From Bacteroidales bacterium (GTDB lineage: Bacteria > Bacteroidota > Bacteroidia > Bacteroidales > UBA932): a stretch of 64,000 bases of DNA. The DNA is taken from NCBI GenBank assembly GCA_017427885.1, contig JAFRRW010000016.1, positions 1-64,000 of the forward strand, read 5' to 3'. Within the stretch, counting starts at the first letter, position 1. Each line of letters starts with the position of its first letter. Positions 1 through 8,400 of this stretch are shown here, piece by piece. The notes below the pieces were generated by a model that had not been told where the DNA came from, did no database searches, and saw nothing but the letters and a program-made list of their open reading frames with translations. The position numbers were made by a program, and so were the translations under genes.

Positions 1-98
1 AATTCGTGTATGCCGATCCCCGCGCTCTTTCGCGGCTTGCCGCGTCCTTCCTCGCCGCCGGAAGCCAAGGCATCCTCCGTCCGCCCTACTTTCCTTCC
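1..98 (-). rRNA. 23S ribosomal RNA, 5' end (partial)
   Basis: On the minus strand the sequence reads GGAGGATGCCTTGGC, then a block with GGCGAGGAAGGACGCGG and GCCGCGAAAGAGCGCGG. This matches the conserved first 80 or so nucleotides of bacterial 23S rRNA (in E. coli GGTGGATGCC, GGCGATGAAGGACGTG, CTGCGATAAGCG). The gene runs leftwards out of the window, so only the 5' end of domain I is present. The exact mature 5' end, near 98, is inferred from the roughly 20 nt that precede GGATGCC in other bacteria. No 16S gene or tRNA lies upstream: the promoter sits about 280 bp away and a divergent protein gene follows. Confidence 0.9.
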
Positions 99-368
99 AC
101 TCTGTGAATCGCGACGCACACGGAGCCCTCGCGGACTCCAGCGCGACTGCGCTTCTCTTTAGACTCGTGATGAAATTGCGTCCACAACGCCCCCTTCTCT
201 CATTAAAGAAGAAGGGAACGACAAGACTCGCAATGTTATCTCTTGCTTCTGTTGCTTCTAGCTTTGTACTCTATTTCTCGTGCCCGACTTGCTCGCGCAA
301 TCGGGCCACCTCGTTGATCTTCTCCAGTATTGTCAAAAAACTCTGTTTTTCCGTCCCTTTTCGAAACG
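99..368 (-). other. Leader of the 23S rRNA transcript
   Basis: This is about 270 bp between the minus-strand promoter and the start of 23S. It holds no tRNA and no 16S 3' end: the conserved GGATCACCTCC is absent. It has a strong hairpin at 283-305, with arms CCCGA..TTGC and GCAA..TCGGG, and a second stem near 125-145 (GGAGTCCGCGAGGGCTCC on the minus strand). Such stems suit rRNA processing or antitermination, but that role is inferred. Confidence 0.6.
271..336 (-). other. Short coding-like stretch in the rRNA leader
   Basis: A minus-strand frame with a TTG at 336 reads MTILEKINEVARLREQVG, then HEK and a TAG stop at 271. About 15 of 18 codons from the CTG at 327 end in G or C, like real genes here and unlike the AT-rich flanks. 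There is no ATG and no ribosome binding site. It could be a leftover gene 3' end carried with an rRNA leader, a leader peptide, or chance overlap with the hairpin at 283-305. Confidence 0.2.
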
Positions 369-373
369 GGCTG

Positions 374-404
374 CAAAGATAGCGACTTTTTTATTTCCAC
401 CAAA
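374..404 (-). promoter_or_regulatory. Promoter of the 23S transcript
   Basis: The minus strand has TTTG at 404-401, a 19 bp spacer, and TATCTTTG at 381-374, a perfect Bacteroidota promoter (TTTG-N19-TAnnTTTG). Transcription would start near 368 and run into 23S. Confidence 0.8.
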
Positions 405-449
405 TTTTTTTTCGAATTATTCGCTAAAGTTTTTTACCTGCATTTTTCT

Positions 450-457
450 TATCTTTG
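450..457 (+). promoter_or_regulatory. -7 element for the OPT transporter
   Basis: TATCTTTG matches the Bacteroidota -7 consensus and lies 40 bp before the transporter start. The -33 region is only T-rich. It diverges from the rRNA promoter about 45 bp away. Confidence 0.6.
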
Positions 458-497
458 ACAACCCTTAGGTCTGACTCCAAACCAATATTTCTGACAC

Positions 498-2474
498 ATG
501 GAAAAAACCGAGATGAAACTTCCGGAGAACGCGGGCAGGGAACTTGCCCCCGGAGAAGAATACAAGCCCCTGCTGGACAAGGGTGGAAAATTCGCCGAAG
601 TCACCTTCTATTCGGTGGCGGTCGGCATATTGATGGTGATCCTATTCTCGGCGGCCGCCGCCTATCTTGGACTCAAGGTGGGCCAGGTGTTCGAGGCCGC
701 CATTCCCATAGCCATCATCGCCGTCGGCCTCACCAGCGCCCTGGGCAAGAAGGACGGCCTGGGACAGAACGTGATTATCCAGTCCATCGGCGGCTGCTCA
801 GGGGCCGTGGTGGCCGGAGCGATCTTCACCCTTCCCGCCATATACATCCTCGGAGTAGAGGTGGATTTCTGGCAGATGTTCCTTTCTTCCCTGCTTGGAG
901 GCGTCCTGGGCATCCTCTTCCTTATCCCCTTCAGGAAATATTTCGTGAAGGAGATGCACGGGAAATATCCCTTCCCCGAAGCGACGGCGACAACCCAGGT
1001 GCTCGTCAGCGGCGAGAGCGGCGGAACCGGGGCCAAGACCCTCCTGGTCAGCGGCCTTATCGGAGGTCTCTATGATTTCGTGGTCTCCACCTTCGGGGCC
1101 TGGAGCGAGACGGTCACCACCTCGATTTTCACCTTCGGGCAGACCCTCGCCGACAAGGCCAAGGTGATCCTCAAACTCAACACCGGTGCCGCCGTATTCG
1201 GCCTAGGTTATATAATAGGTCTCAAATATGCCTTCATCATCACTTGCGGCAGCCTTCTCGTATGGCTGGTGATCATACCCCTGATGAACCTCATCTGGGG
1301 TGGTCAGGTGATAGACCTGATGAATACGGGAGTCGTACAAACAATCGGGGAAATGGGCCCTGACCAGATATTCCGCGATTATGCAAGGCACATCGGCATA
1401 GGAGGCATCGCCACGGCCGGCATCATCGGCATCATCAAGTCCTTCGGTGTAATCAAGTCGGCGATCGGCCTGGCCGCCGGAGAATTCTCGAAGAAAGGCC
1501 GGACGGCCGCGGAAGAATATGACCGCACCCAGGACGACATACCGATGAAGACCATCGTTTTCGGCATCATCATAGCCCTACTGGCAGTCTTCGCCTTCTT
1601 CGCCTTCGGAGGAGTGGTGAACAACGTCTGGCAGGCCCTGATCGGGGTGCTGATCGTCGGTGTCATCTCCTTCCTTTTCACGACGGTGGCGGCCAACGCC
1701 ATCGCCATAGTCGGCACCAACCCGGTGAGCGGAATGACGCTGATGACGCTGATTATCGCCTCTCTGGTCCTGGTCGCCGTAGGCCTCAAGGGTAACACCG
1801 GAATGGCCGCCGCCCTGATAATCGGAGGTGTCGTATGCACCGCCCTCGCAGTAGCCGGATCCTTCATCACCGACCTGAAGATAGGATACTGGATAGGTTC
1901 CACCCCCAGGAAGCAGGAGAAGTGGAAGTTCGTCGGCACCCTTGTCGCGGCGGCCACCGTCTGCGGAGTAATGCTCATCCTCAACAAGACCTACGGATTC
2001 ACCGGCGACGGGGCCCTCGTGGCGCCCCAGGCCAATGCGATGGCCGCCGTGATTCAGCCGATGATGAACAACGGAGGCGCCCCCTGGCTCCTTTATGGGA
2101 TAGGAGCGGTCATAGCCATACTGCTCACAGTGTTGAAAATTCCAGCCCTTCCTTTCGCCCTCGGAATGTTCATCCCCATCGACCTCAACCTTCCGCTGCT
2201 GGTCGGAGGAGCCGTGGCCTGGTACGTGAGCACCCGTTCAAAGGACAAGGAAGTCAATGTCGCCAGGGCCGAAAAAGGCACCCTCATCGCCTCCGGCTTC
2301 ATCGCAGGCGGAGCCCTTATGGGAGTGGTGAGCGCCATCCTGAAATTCGCCGGAGCCGACCTCTTCATGTCAGGCTGGAATTCCGTCTATGGAGAGACCC
2401 TCGCCCTTGTTCCTTATGTCCTGCTTATATGGTATGTCATCAAATCGTCAATGAAAGCGAAAAAAGATGCTTAA
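498..2474 (+). CDS. OPT family oligopeptide transporter
   Basis: This 658-residue inner-membrane protein is almost entirely hydrophobic helices. It carries the OPT signature AYLGLKVGQVFEAAIPIAI at about residues 55-73, followed by a glycine-rich stretch (IQSIGGCSGAVVAGAIF) and a second conserved half (NPVSGMTLMTLIIASL). Its length fits the bacterial OPT branch. OPT proteins import oligopeptides or metal chelates by secondary transport; the substrate cannot be told from sequence. The ATG follows a good -7 element by 40 bp. The last 8 bp overlap the next gene's start, so the two are probably translated together. A peptidase T gene two genes downstream fits peptide use. Confidence 0.92.
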   Translation: MEKTEMKLPENAGRELAPGEEYKPLLDKGGKFAEVTFYSVAVGILMVILFSAAAAYLGLKVGQVFEAAIPIAIIAVGLTSALGKKDGLGQNVIIQSIGGCSGAVVAGAIFTLPAIYILGVEVDFWQMFLSSLLGGVLGILFLIPFRKYFVKEMHGKYPFPEATATTQVLVSGESGGTGAKTLLVSGLIGGLYDFVVSTFGAWSETVTTSIFTFGQTLADKAKVILKLNTGAAVFGLGYIIGLKYAFIITCGSLLVWLVIIPLMNLIWGGQVIDLMNTGVVQTIGEMGPDQIFRDYARHIGIGGIATAGIIGIIKSFGVIKSAIGLAAGEFSKKGRTAAEEYDRTQDDIPMKTIVFGIIIALLAVFAFFAFGGVVNNVWQALIGVLIVGVISFLFTTVAANAIAIVGTNPVSGMTLMTLIIASLVLVAVGLKGNTGMAAALIIGGVVCTALAVAGSFITDLKIGYWIGSTPRKQEKWKFVGTLVAAATVCGVMLILNKTYGFTGDGALVAPQANAMAAVIQPMMNNGGAPWLLYGIGAVIAILLTVLKIPALPFALGMFIPIDLNLPLLVGGAVAWYVSTRSKDKEVNVARAEKGTLIASGFIAGGALMGVVSAILKFAGADLFMSGWNSVYGETLALVPYVLLIWYVIKSSMKAKKDA

Positions 2475-3717
2475 CCGACTCCTGCTCGTGGCGGCGGTCC
2501 TCCTGGCAGCAGGATGCGGACAAAAGGAAAAAGGCTTCGTCAACACCGGGAACTATGAGTTCTCGGGCGGGACGATAAGCCGGGAAGTACTTGACAATTA
2601 CCTTTCAAGGGCGGTGACCCAGTCCGGATACCTGTTTTCCGAAGGGCTCCCCGCAGACTCCTATTACGGCACCGAAGACGACGCCCGCATGCTCCTCAAC
2701 ATCGGCGCGAAATTCATCGGCCGCTCCATCTATGTTTGGATGAGGGCCGAATTGTTCAACAACCCGGACTGGCTCAAAAACGCGAAGGCGAAGATCGAGG
2801 CCTATCACGCCAAGGATCCCGACGCAATCTTCCAGGCCGCCCTGTTCGAGGCGATTTACAAAGAGCACATCGAACAGGTGCCCATTCCGGAATGGGTGTT
2901 CACCGCCTTCGGCCTCGAACCCGAAAAGAGGAATTTCCGTTTCGATGATATGTGCGTCACCTCCGACCCCCGTTTCAAGGATCTGTGGGGAAAGGATACA
3001 GGGGTGCCGGACATGACCAAGACCGAGAGCCAGATGTGGTTCTATTTCATGGGTGTAAAATACCTGGAAATAGGAATAGAAGCCTTCCATTGCGGCCAGA
3101 TAGACCTGATCTGCTTCAACGAACGGGACACGTATGCCTGTTTCCGCAAGGTCCAGGCGATGCTCCGAGAAAAGGCTGAGGCCATCTCCCGCAGAGGCAC
3201 CATCCTGTTCGACGCGCACAGCACGAGGGGCGGCGCGGTGGTGGACGGCCATCACCTTCTTGACTTCACGTCCTTCCCCCTGCGCCTTCGCGAAGTTTTG
3301 GACGAGCCGCTCAAAGCCACCCTCCAGGCCGGATATCTGGACAGCATCATCGGAAGGACGCTGCCGGGCATCACTCCTTCCGGATGGTACTGCGACCGTC
3401 TCCCTTATATTCTCGAATTCGACAACTGGGGACACAACCCCAACCCGGGCAAGGCAGACCACAATCACCATTCAGTATGGGGGTATGACGAAATATCCTG
3501 GATAAGTCTCTGCGACGAAGCCTATCAGAACTGGTTTTTCAAGTATGCCGTCGAATATCTCAGGGAAAACGATCCTGTCGGATTCATCCAGATGCCCGGA
3601 GCCAGGGGGACCGTGGACGGAAGGGAATCGACCTACCGCCTGAACACCGCCAGTCCGGCCTGTCCGACCGGACACAACGGGGAAGAAACCGTAAAGAAGC
3701 TTTGGAAAAAATATTAA
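2467..3717 (+). CDS. Uncharacterised lipoprotein coupled to the OPT transporter
   Basis: This 416-residue protein starts with a lipoprotein signal (LLVAAVLLAAGC), so it should be anchored in a membrane by its first cysteine after export. The rest is soluble, rich in Trp, Tyr, His and Asp, with clusters such as LFDAHSTRGGAVVDGHH and DNWGHNPNPGKADHNHH that could bind metal or sugar. I do not recognise the family with confidence; an enzyme acting on peptides or glycans is possible. The start overlaps the transporter stop by 8 bp (ATGCTTAA), which suggests a joint role, perhaps capture or processing of the transported substrate. Peptidase T starts 4 bp after its stop. Confidence 0.8.
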   Translation: MLNRLLLVAAVLLAAGCGQKEKGFVNTGNYEFSGGTISREVLDNYLSRAVTQSGYLFSEGLPADSYYGTEDDARMLLNIGAKFIGRSIYVWMRAELFNNPDWLKNAKAKIEAYHAKDPDAIFQAALFEAIYKEHIEQVPIPEWVFTAFGLEPEKRNFRFDDMCVTSDPRFKDLWGKDTGVPDMTKTESQMWFYFMGVKYLEIGIEAFHCGQIDLICFNERDTYACFRKVQAMLREKAEAISRRGTILFDAHSTRGGAVVDGHHLLDFTSFPLRLREVLDEPLKATLQAGYLDSIIGRTLPGITPSGWYCDRLPYILEFDNWGHNPNPGKADHNHHSVWGYDEISWISLCDEAYQNWFFKYAVEYLRENDPVGFIQMPGARGTVDGRESTYRLNTASPACPTGHNGEETVKKLWKKY

Positions 3718-3721
3718 TGAT

Positions 3722-4951
3722 ATGGAAAAGATACTAGACCGTTTTTTGAGGTATGTGTCGGTGGACACGCAGTCGAACGAGGAAAGCGAGAGCCAGCCTT
3801 CGGCGACGAAGGAACTGGACCTGCTGCGGATGCTGTGCAGGGAACTCCAGGAAATGGGGGTGGAGGCCTCCCTGGACGAATATGGATATGTGATGGGATC
3901 TATTCCTTCAAACATAGACGAAGAGGTCCCCGCCGTGGGATTCATCGCCCACGTGGATACTGCCCCTGACGCTCCGGGAGTGAATGTCAAGCCCCAGATA
4001 ATCAAGGATTACGACGGAGGGGAGATTCCCCTGAAGGGGGTCCCCGACCTGTCCCTCAAGCCCTCCGAATTCCCGGAGATGCTGAAATACAAGGGACAGA
4101 CCCTCATCACCACCGACGGCACAACCCTGCTCGGAGCAGATGACAAGGCCGGCGTCGCCGAGATAATGGATGCGGTGCAGTACATCACATCACATCCCGA
4201 ATTCAGGCACGGGACCGTGAAGATAGGCTTCACCCCCGACGAAGAGATCGGCCGGGGCGTGGTGAAATTCGACGTCGGGAAGTTCGGGGCGGACTTCGCC
4301 TACACGATGGACGGCGGAGAGGTCGGCGAACTGGAATACGAGAACTTCAACGCCGCTTCGGCCCGGATACATATCCAGGGCCGAAACGTCCATCCCGGCT
4401 ACGCCAAGGGCAAGATGAAGAACTCCATCCTCATTGCGATGGAACTGAACGACCTGCTTCCGATCGAGCAGAGGCCGGAATACACCGAAGGCTACGAAGG
4501 CTTCAACCATATCATCTCCTTCAAGGGGACCGTGGAAGAGACGGATTTCGCATATATCATCCGCGACCACGACAGGGAGAAATTCGAGAAGAAGAAGGCT
4601 TTTGTCGCGGAATGCGTGGACTTCATCAACAAGAAATACGGCCCCGGAACCGCAGAGGCCGTGATAAAGGACCAGTACTACAATATGAAGAGCCAGTTGG
4701 AGCCGCACATGCACGTGGTTGACAAAGCGGTGAAGGCTATGGAGATGGCCGGCATCAAGCCGAAGATCCAGCCCATCCGCGGGGGCACCGACGGGGCCAA
4801 CCTCAGTTTCAAGGGTCTCCCCTGCCCGAACATCTTCGCCGGAGGCCTCAACTTCCACGGGAAGATGGAATACGTCCCCCTGGAGAGCATCGAGAAGGCT
4901 TCCGAGGTTATCCTCAACATCATCAGCCTGTACGCCGGACAGCCCGCCTGA
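3722..4951 (+). CDS. pepT: Peptidase T (tripeptide aminopeptidase)
   Basis: This 409-residue M20B zinc peptidase removes the N-terminal residue from tripeptides in the cytoplasm. Metal-site motifs are all present: AHVDT (His77, Asp79), GADDKAG (Asp140), the catalytic DEEIGRG (Glu174/175), MDGGE (Asp197) and a late His in LNFHGKMEY. The N-terminal RFLRYVSVDTQSNE is typical. Length is normal. It starts 4 bp after the lipoprotein, so transporter, lipoprotein and pepT probably form one peptide-use operon. The next gene has its own promoter. Confidence 0.95.
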   Translation: MEKILDRFLRYVSVDTQSNEESESQPSATKELDLLRMLCRELQEMGVEASLDEYGYVMGSIPSNIDEEVPAVGFIAHVDTAPDAPGVNVKPQIIKDYDGGEIPLKGVPDLSLKPSEFPEMLKYKGQTLITTDGTTLLGADDKAGVAEIMDAVQYITSHPEFRHGTVKIGFTPDEEIGRGVVKFDVGKFGADFAYTMDGGEVGELEYENFNAASARIHIQGRNVHPGYAKGKMKNSILIAMELNDLLPIEQRPEYTEGYEGFNHIISFKGTVEETDFAYIIRDHDREKFEKKKAFVAECVDFINKKYGPGTAEAVIKDQYYNMKSQLEPHMHVVDKAVKAMEMAGIKPKIQPIRGGTDGANLSFKGLPCPNIFAGGLNFHGKMEYVPLESIEKASEVILNIISLYAGQPA

Positions 4952-4964
4952 GGGGAGGCACGTT

Positions 4965-4995
4965 TTTGGAATTACGGCGATTCTTAGTAAATTTA
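4965..4995 (+). promoter_or_regulatory. Promoter of the transketolase operon
   Basis: TTTG at 4965-4968, a 19 bp spacer and TAAATTTA at 4988-4995 match the Bacteroidota promoter with one mismatch. The leader to the ATG at 5037 would be about 35 nt. Confidence 0.6.
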
Positions 4996-5036
4996 CAAGT
5001 TGATTTGAAATCTGAAACCATATTCATAACCAAACA

Positions 5037-5882
5037 ATGGCTGATACTGAACAATTGAAGAAAATTGCCTCCCAAGTCAGGAGAGACATCATCCGGATGG
5101 TGACGGCGGCGAAATCCGGCCACCCGGGAGGTTCAATGTCCTCGACGGACATAATGACCGCACTTTATTTCAGCGTAATGAAGCAGAGCCCCGAAGGCTG
5201 GACACGGAGCGGAAAGGGCCAGGACATGTTCATCCTGTCCGCAGGCCATCTCGCCCCCGTCCTCTACTCGGTTCTCGCCCGCGCGGGCTATTTCCCCAAG
5301 GAAGAACTCGGCACCCTGCGCAAGTTCGGGTCCCGTCTCCAGGGCCATCCCTCGGTAGAACACGGGCTGCCCGGAGTGTTCCAGGCCGCAGGCTCCCTCG
5401 GACAGGGACTTTCGGTGGCAGTTGGAGCGGCTCTCGCGAAGAAGATGGACAAGGAGGACAATTTCGTTTACGTCCTCTGCGGCGACGGTGAAACCGAAGA
5501 AGGCCAGATATGGGAAGCGGCGATGTTCGCCCCCCATCACGGCGTGGACAACCTCATAGCCTTCACAGACTGGAACGGCCAGCAGATTGACGGAACCGTC
5601 GACAGCGTGGCGGGAGAGGGTGATCTGGGGATCAAGTGGAAAGCTTTCGGCTGGAGGGTGATTTCGGCCGACGGGCACGACATGGACGCCATCCTGGCGG
5701 CTTTCGAAGAAGCCAAGGCGGGAAAGGGTACAGGCAAGCCGACGATGATCCTTTTCAAGACCGACATGGGCCACGGGGTGGATTTCATGGCAGGTACCCA
5801 CAAGTGGCACGGTAAGGCACCTTCACCGGAGGAGTGCGAAAATGCCCTCAGGCAGCTGGAAGAAACGCTTGGTGATTATTAA
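5037..5882 (+). CDS. Transketolase, N-terminal (thiamine-binding) subunit
   Basis: This 281-residue protein is the first half of a split transketolase. It carries the thiamine diphosphate site: AAKSGHPGGSMSSTDI near residue 25, GSLGQGLSVAVGAAL near 115, and the metal motif CGDGETEEGQIWEA near 145. Transketolase moves two-carbon units between sugar phosphates in the pentose phosphate pathway. Two-gene transketolases are known in archaea and many bacteria, so this is not a broken gene. The C-terminal partner follows after 15 bp with a clear AAGGAGG ribosome binding site. Confidence 0.95.
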   Translation: MADTEQLKKIASQVRRDIIRMVTAAKSGHPGGSMSSTDIMTALYFSVMKQSPEGWTRSGKGQDMFILSAGHLAPVLYSVLARAGYFPKEELGTLRKFGSRLQGHPSVEHGLPGVFQAAGSLGQGLSVAVGAALAKKMDKEDNFVYVLCGDGETEEGQIWEAAMFAPHHGVDNLIAFTDWNGQQIDGTVDSVAGEGDLGIKWKAFGWRVISADGHDMDAILAAFEEAKAGKGTGKPTMILFKTDMGHGVDFMAGTHKWHGKAPSPEECENALRQLEETLGDY

Positions 5883-5897
5883 TAAGGAGGACTGAGT

Positions 5898-6851
5898 ATG
5901 AAAAAGTATATAGATACAGGAAAGAAAGACACCCGCAGCGGTTTCGGAGCGGGTCTTCTCGAAGCGGGCAAGGCGGACAAACGGGTCCTCGCCCTCACCG
6001 CCGATCTCAAGGGTTCCCTCAAGATGGGGGACTTCGCCTCGGCCTTCCCCGACAGGTTCATCCAGTGCGGAATCGCCGAGTCCAATATGGTGGGGGTTGC
6101 CTCCGGTCTTGCCCTCGCCGGCAAGGTCCCCTTCATCGGCTCATTCGCCGAATTCGTCACCGGCAGGGTATATGACCAGATCCGCCAGGAGGTGGCCTAC
6201 GGCCATACCAATGTGAAAATCGCTTCCTCCCACGCAGGCATCACCCTCGGAGAGGACGGAGCCACCCACCAGACGATGGAGGACATCGCCCTGATGAGGG
6301 CCCTCCCGGGAATGATCGTCATCAACCCCTGTGACTACAACCAGACTAAGAACGCCACCATCGCCGCCGCTAAGGTCGACGGACCGGTGTACCTGCGTTT
6401 CGGAAGGCCTTCCGTTCCCAATTTCACTCCCGAGAACGAGCCCTTCGAAATCGGCAAGGCCTATGTCCTCAACGAAGGCAAGGACGTGACCATCTTCGCC
6501 ACCGGGCATACGGTGTGGGAGGCCCTCCTCGCCGCCGAGGCCCTCGAGGCTGAAGGAATCTGCGCCGAGGTGATCAACGTGGCCACCATCAAGCCCCTTG
6601 ACGAAAAGACCGTCACAGCCTCCGCCTTCAAGACGAAGGCCGTGGTCGTGGCTGAAGAGCACAACAGCGCCGGCGGACTGGGCGAACTCATCGCAGGAGT
6701 CCTTGCAAAGCGCAGACCCACCCCGATGGAATTCGTGAACGGCGCCGACAAGTTCGGGCAGAGCGGAAGTCCCGCCGAGCTGATGGCGGCCTACGGTCTC
6801 GATGCGGCTCACATAGCAGAGGCGGCCAGGAAGGCGATAGCGAGAAAATAA
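5898..6851 (+). CDS. Transketolase, C-terminal subunit
   Basis: This 317-residue protein is the second half of the split transketolase. It has the pyrimidine-binding domain (CGIAESNMVGVASGLALAG, SFAEFVTGRVYDQIR, SSHAGITLGEDGATHQ) and a C-terminal domain with KAVVVAEEHNSAGGLGELI. It pairs with the N-terminal subunit 15 bp upstream to form the active enzyme. An AAGGAGG lies 8 bp before the ATG, one of the few strong ribosome binding sites in the window. The sigma factor gene begins 4 bp after the stop, so it is very likely on the same transcript. Confidence 0.95.
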   Translation: MKKYIDTGKKDTRSGFGAGLLEAGKADKRVLALTADLKGSLKMGDFASAFPDRFIQCGIAESNMVGVASGLALAGKVPFIGSFAEFVTGRVYDQIRQEVAYGHTNVKIASSHAGITLGEDGATHQTMEDIALMRALPGMIVINPCDYNQTKNATIAAAKVDGPVYLRFGRPSVPNFTPENEPFEIGKAYVLNEGKDVTIFATGHTVWEALLAAEALEAEGICAEVINVATIKPLDEKTVTASAFKTKAVVVAEEHNSAGGLGELIAGVLAKRRPTPMEFVNGADKFGQSGSPAELMAAYGLDAAHIAEAARKAIARK

Positions 6852-6855
6852 CCGC

Positions 6856-7389
6856 TTGGATGACAGGGAGATACTCTTGACCTGGCGGAGCGGACGGCAG
6901 GAAGAAGCTTTCAAGGCTATTGTTGAACAATACAGCGAAAAGCTTTACCTCCACGTTCGCAGCCTCACCCACTCCCACGAAGACACCGACGACCTCCTCC
7001 AGGAGATTTTCATAAAGATATGGGGAGCCCTCCCGAGTTTCAGGGGGGACTCCCATCTTTATACCTGGATATGGAGGATCGCCACCAACGAGACCCTCAA
7101 TTTCCTTGGCAAAAGCGGCAGGCGTTCCACCGAAGGCCTTTCCCCCGAGATGGAGCAGAAGATAGACACCGACCCCTGGTTCGACGGGACTGCGGCCGAG
7201 AGGGAACTGGCCAAGGCCATCGCAGCCCTGCCGAAAAAGCAGAGGCTGGTCTTCCAGATGAGATATTACGAAGAAATGACTTACGAAGAGATCTCAAAAG
7301 TCCTGGACACTTCCGTCGGCTCCCTCAAGGCTTCCTACCACTTTGCCCTCGGCAAGGTGAAGGATGCTCTTGAAAAAACCCTGTTGTGA
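6856..7389 (+). CDS. ECF-type RNA polymerase sigma factor
   Basis: This 177-residue protein has region 2 (AFKAIVEQYSEKLYLHVRSL, DDLLQEIFIKIW, FRGDSHLYTWIWRIATNE) and region 4 (LPKKQRLVFQMRYYEEMTYE, then EISKVLDTSVGSLKASYHFA). It should direct RNA polymerase to a small set of envelope-stress or surface genes. The start is a TTG; the ATG 4 bp further on is out of frame and the next in-frame ATG would cut region 4. It sits 4 bp after transketolase and is followed by a one-helix membrane protein and a periplasmic Spy-like protein, a common Bacteroidota set of sigma factor, regulator and sensor or target. Confidence 0.93.
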   Translation: MDDREILLTWRSGRQEEAFKAIVEQYSEKLYLHVRSLTHSHEDTDDLLQEIFIKIWGALPSFRGDSHLYTWIWRIATNETLNFLGKSGRRSTEGLSPEMEQKIDTDPWFDGTAAERELAKAIAALPKKQRLVFQMRYYEEMTYEEISKVLDTSVGSLKASYHFALGKVKDALEKTLL

Positions 7390-7430
7390 GATTTTTAACC
7401 TTTTAAGTTTCCATTTGTCTAAAGATTGTC

Positions 7431-7835
7431 ATGAGCAGCAAGATGAGCGATATGTACAATGTGCCCGAAGGGTACTTCGAGGGCCTGAAGGCCCGGCTGG
7501 AAAGGATTCCGGCCGAGCATTCCGCGGCCCCGGCGAAGCGTCCCTTCACCTGGATGCGCATACGTCCCTATGTAGCGCTTGCCGCCTGCCTTGCCCTGCT
7601 CCTGACAGCCGGAACCATTCTTCTGGACAGGAAAGCGGATCTCTCCGGAACTTCGGAAAGCATCTACGAACAGATGATGTACTCCGATCTGATTCCCGAC
7701 ACCGATCCCGACTCCATATTCGGCGCCCCCTCCAGTCCGGGCGAGTCATATGATATTTCCGACGAAGACATTGTGGATTATCTGATCTCCAGCGGGGCTT
7801 CCGTCGAATTGATTGCCCTGGCCGAGGATCAATAA
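7431..7835 (+). CDS. Single-pass membrane protein, probable anti-sigma regulator
   Basis: This 134-residue protein has a short N-terminal part with the motif NVPEGYFEGLKARLE, one transmembrane helix (YVALAACLALLLTAGTILL, about residues 51-69), and an acidic tail with SYDISDEDIVDYLISSGAS. Proteins with a VPEGYFE-like start, one helix and a DEDIVDYLI-like end commonly follow ECF sigma factors in Bacteroidota. The natural reading is a cytoplasmic tail that holds the sigma factor and an outer part that senses, but no zinc-binding anti-sigma motif is visible, so this is inferred from position. It lies 41 bp after the sigma gene and 13 bp before the next gene. Confidence 0.8.
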   Translation: MSSKMSDMYNVPEGYFEGLKARLERIPAEHSAAPAKRPFTWMRIRPYVALAACLALLLTAGTILLDRKADLSGTSESIYEQMMYSDLIPDTDPDSIFGAPSSPGESYDISDEDIVDYLISSGASVELIALAEDQ

Positions 7836-7848
7836 AACTCAGTAAAAA

Positions 7849-8394
7849 ATGAAAAGGAACATCCTGTTTGCGCTGATCGCCTTCGCCTTCCTCTCCTCCG
7901 GTATGGCGCTGGCACAGCAGAATTCAGAAAAAAAAGACTGGCAGGAAAGGATGAAGGCGGAGAAAATAGCCTTCCTCACCGACTGCATGGAACTCACCTC
8001 CGAAGAGGCCCAGGTCTTCTGGCCGGTTTATAACAAGGCTGAGAAAGAAAAAGGCGAGGCATTCAAGGTAATGCTCGACAGTTACAAGGCCCTTGACCAG
8101 GCCCTCAAAGAAGGAAAGACCGAAGCTGAAATCAATAATCTCCTGTCGAAGTATCTGGAAGCGAAGAGTAATAACGAGGCCGTGGACAACTCCTACGCCG
8201 ACGAATACCTCAAGGTGCTTCCCGCCTCCAAGGTGGCGAAACTCTTCATAGGAGAGGAAAGGTTCCGCCGCAACCAGATTCACAAACTCCGCTCCGGCTT
8301 CCGTCCACAGGACGAAGGCAGACGTCCTGGAAAGACCGGAGGCAGGACGCCAAGGATGCCGAGAAGAAGTGAAGGTAGCACCACTAACAATTAA
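7849..8394 (+). CDS. Periplasmic Spy/CpxP-like protein
   Basis: This 181-residue protein has a cleavable signal peptide (ILFALIAFAFLSSGMALAQ), then a charged helical body. The motif LTSEEAQVFWPVYN at residues 49-62 is the hallmark of a Bacteroidota family resembling Spy and CpxP, helical periplasmic proteins that bind unfolded proteins. The tail is basic and probably disordered (RPGKTGGRTPRMPRRSEG). Following an ECF sigma factor and a membrane regulator, it may be the periplasmic sensor or a chaperone target of that system; the exact role is inferred. A terminator follows directly. Confidence 0.85.
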   Translation: MKRNILFALIAFAFLSSGMALAQQNSEKKDWQERMKAEKIAFLTDCMELTSEEAQVFWPVYNKAEKEKGEAFKVMLDSYKALDQALKEGKTEAEINNLLSKYLEAKSNNEAVDNSYADEYLKVLPASKVAKLFIGEERFRRNQIHKLRSGFRPQDEGRRPGKTGGRTPRMPRRSEGSTTNN

Positions 8395-8400
8395 AACAAA

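Noticed and set aside
455-1075. Long second frame overlapping the OPT gene
   Set aside because: It is a shadow frame of high-GC coding DNA, with no family features and no start signal.
5037-6851. Transketolase in two open frames, as if split by a frameshift
   Set aside because: Each half has its own start and a strong ribosome binding site, with a 15 bp gap; two-subunit transketolases are normal.
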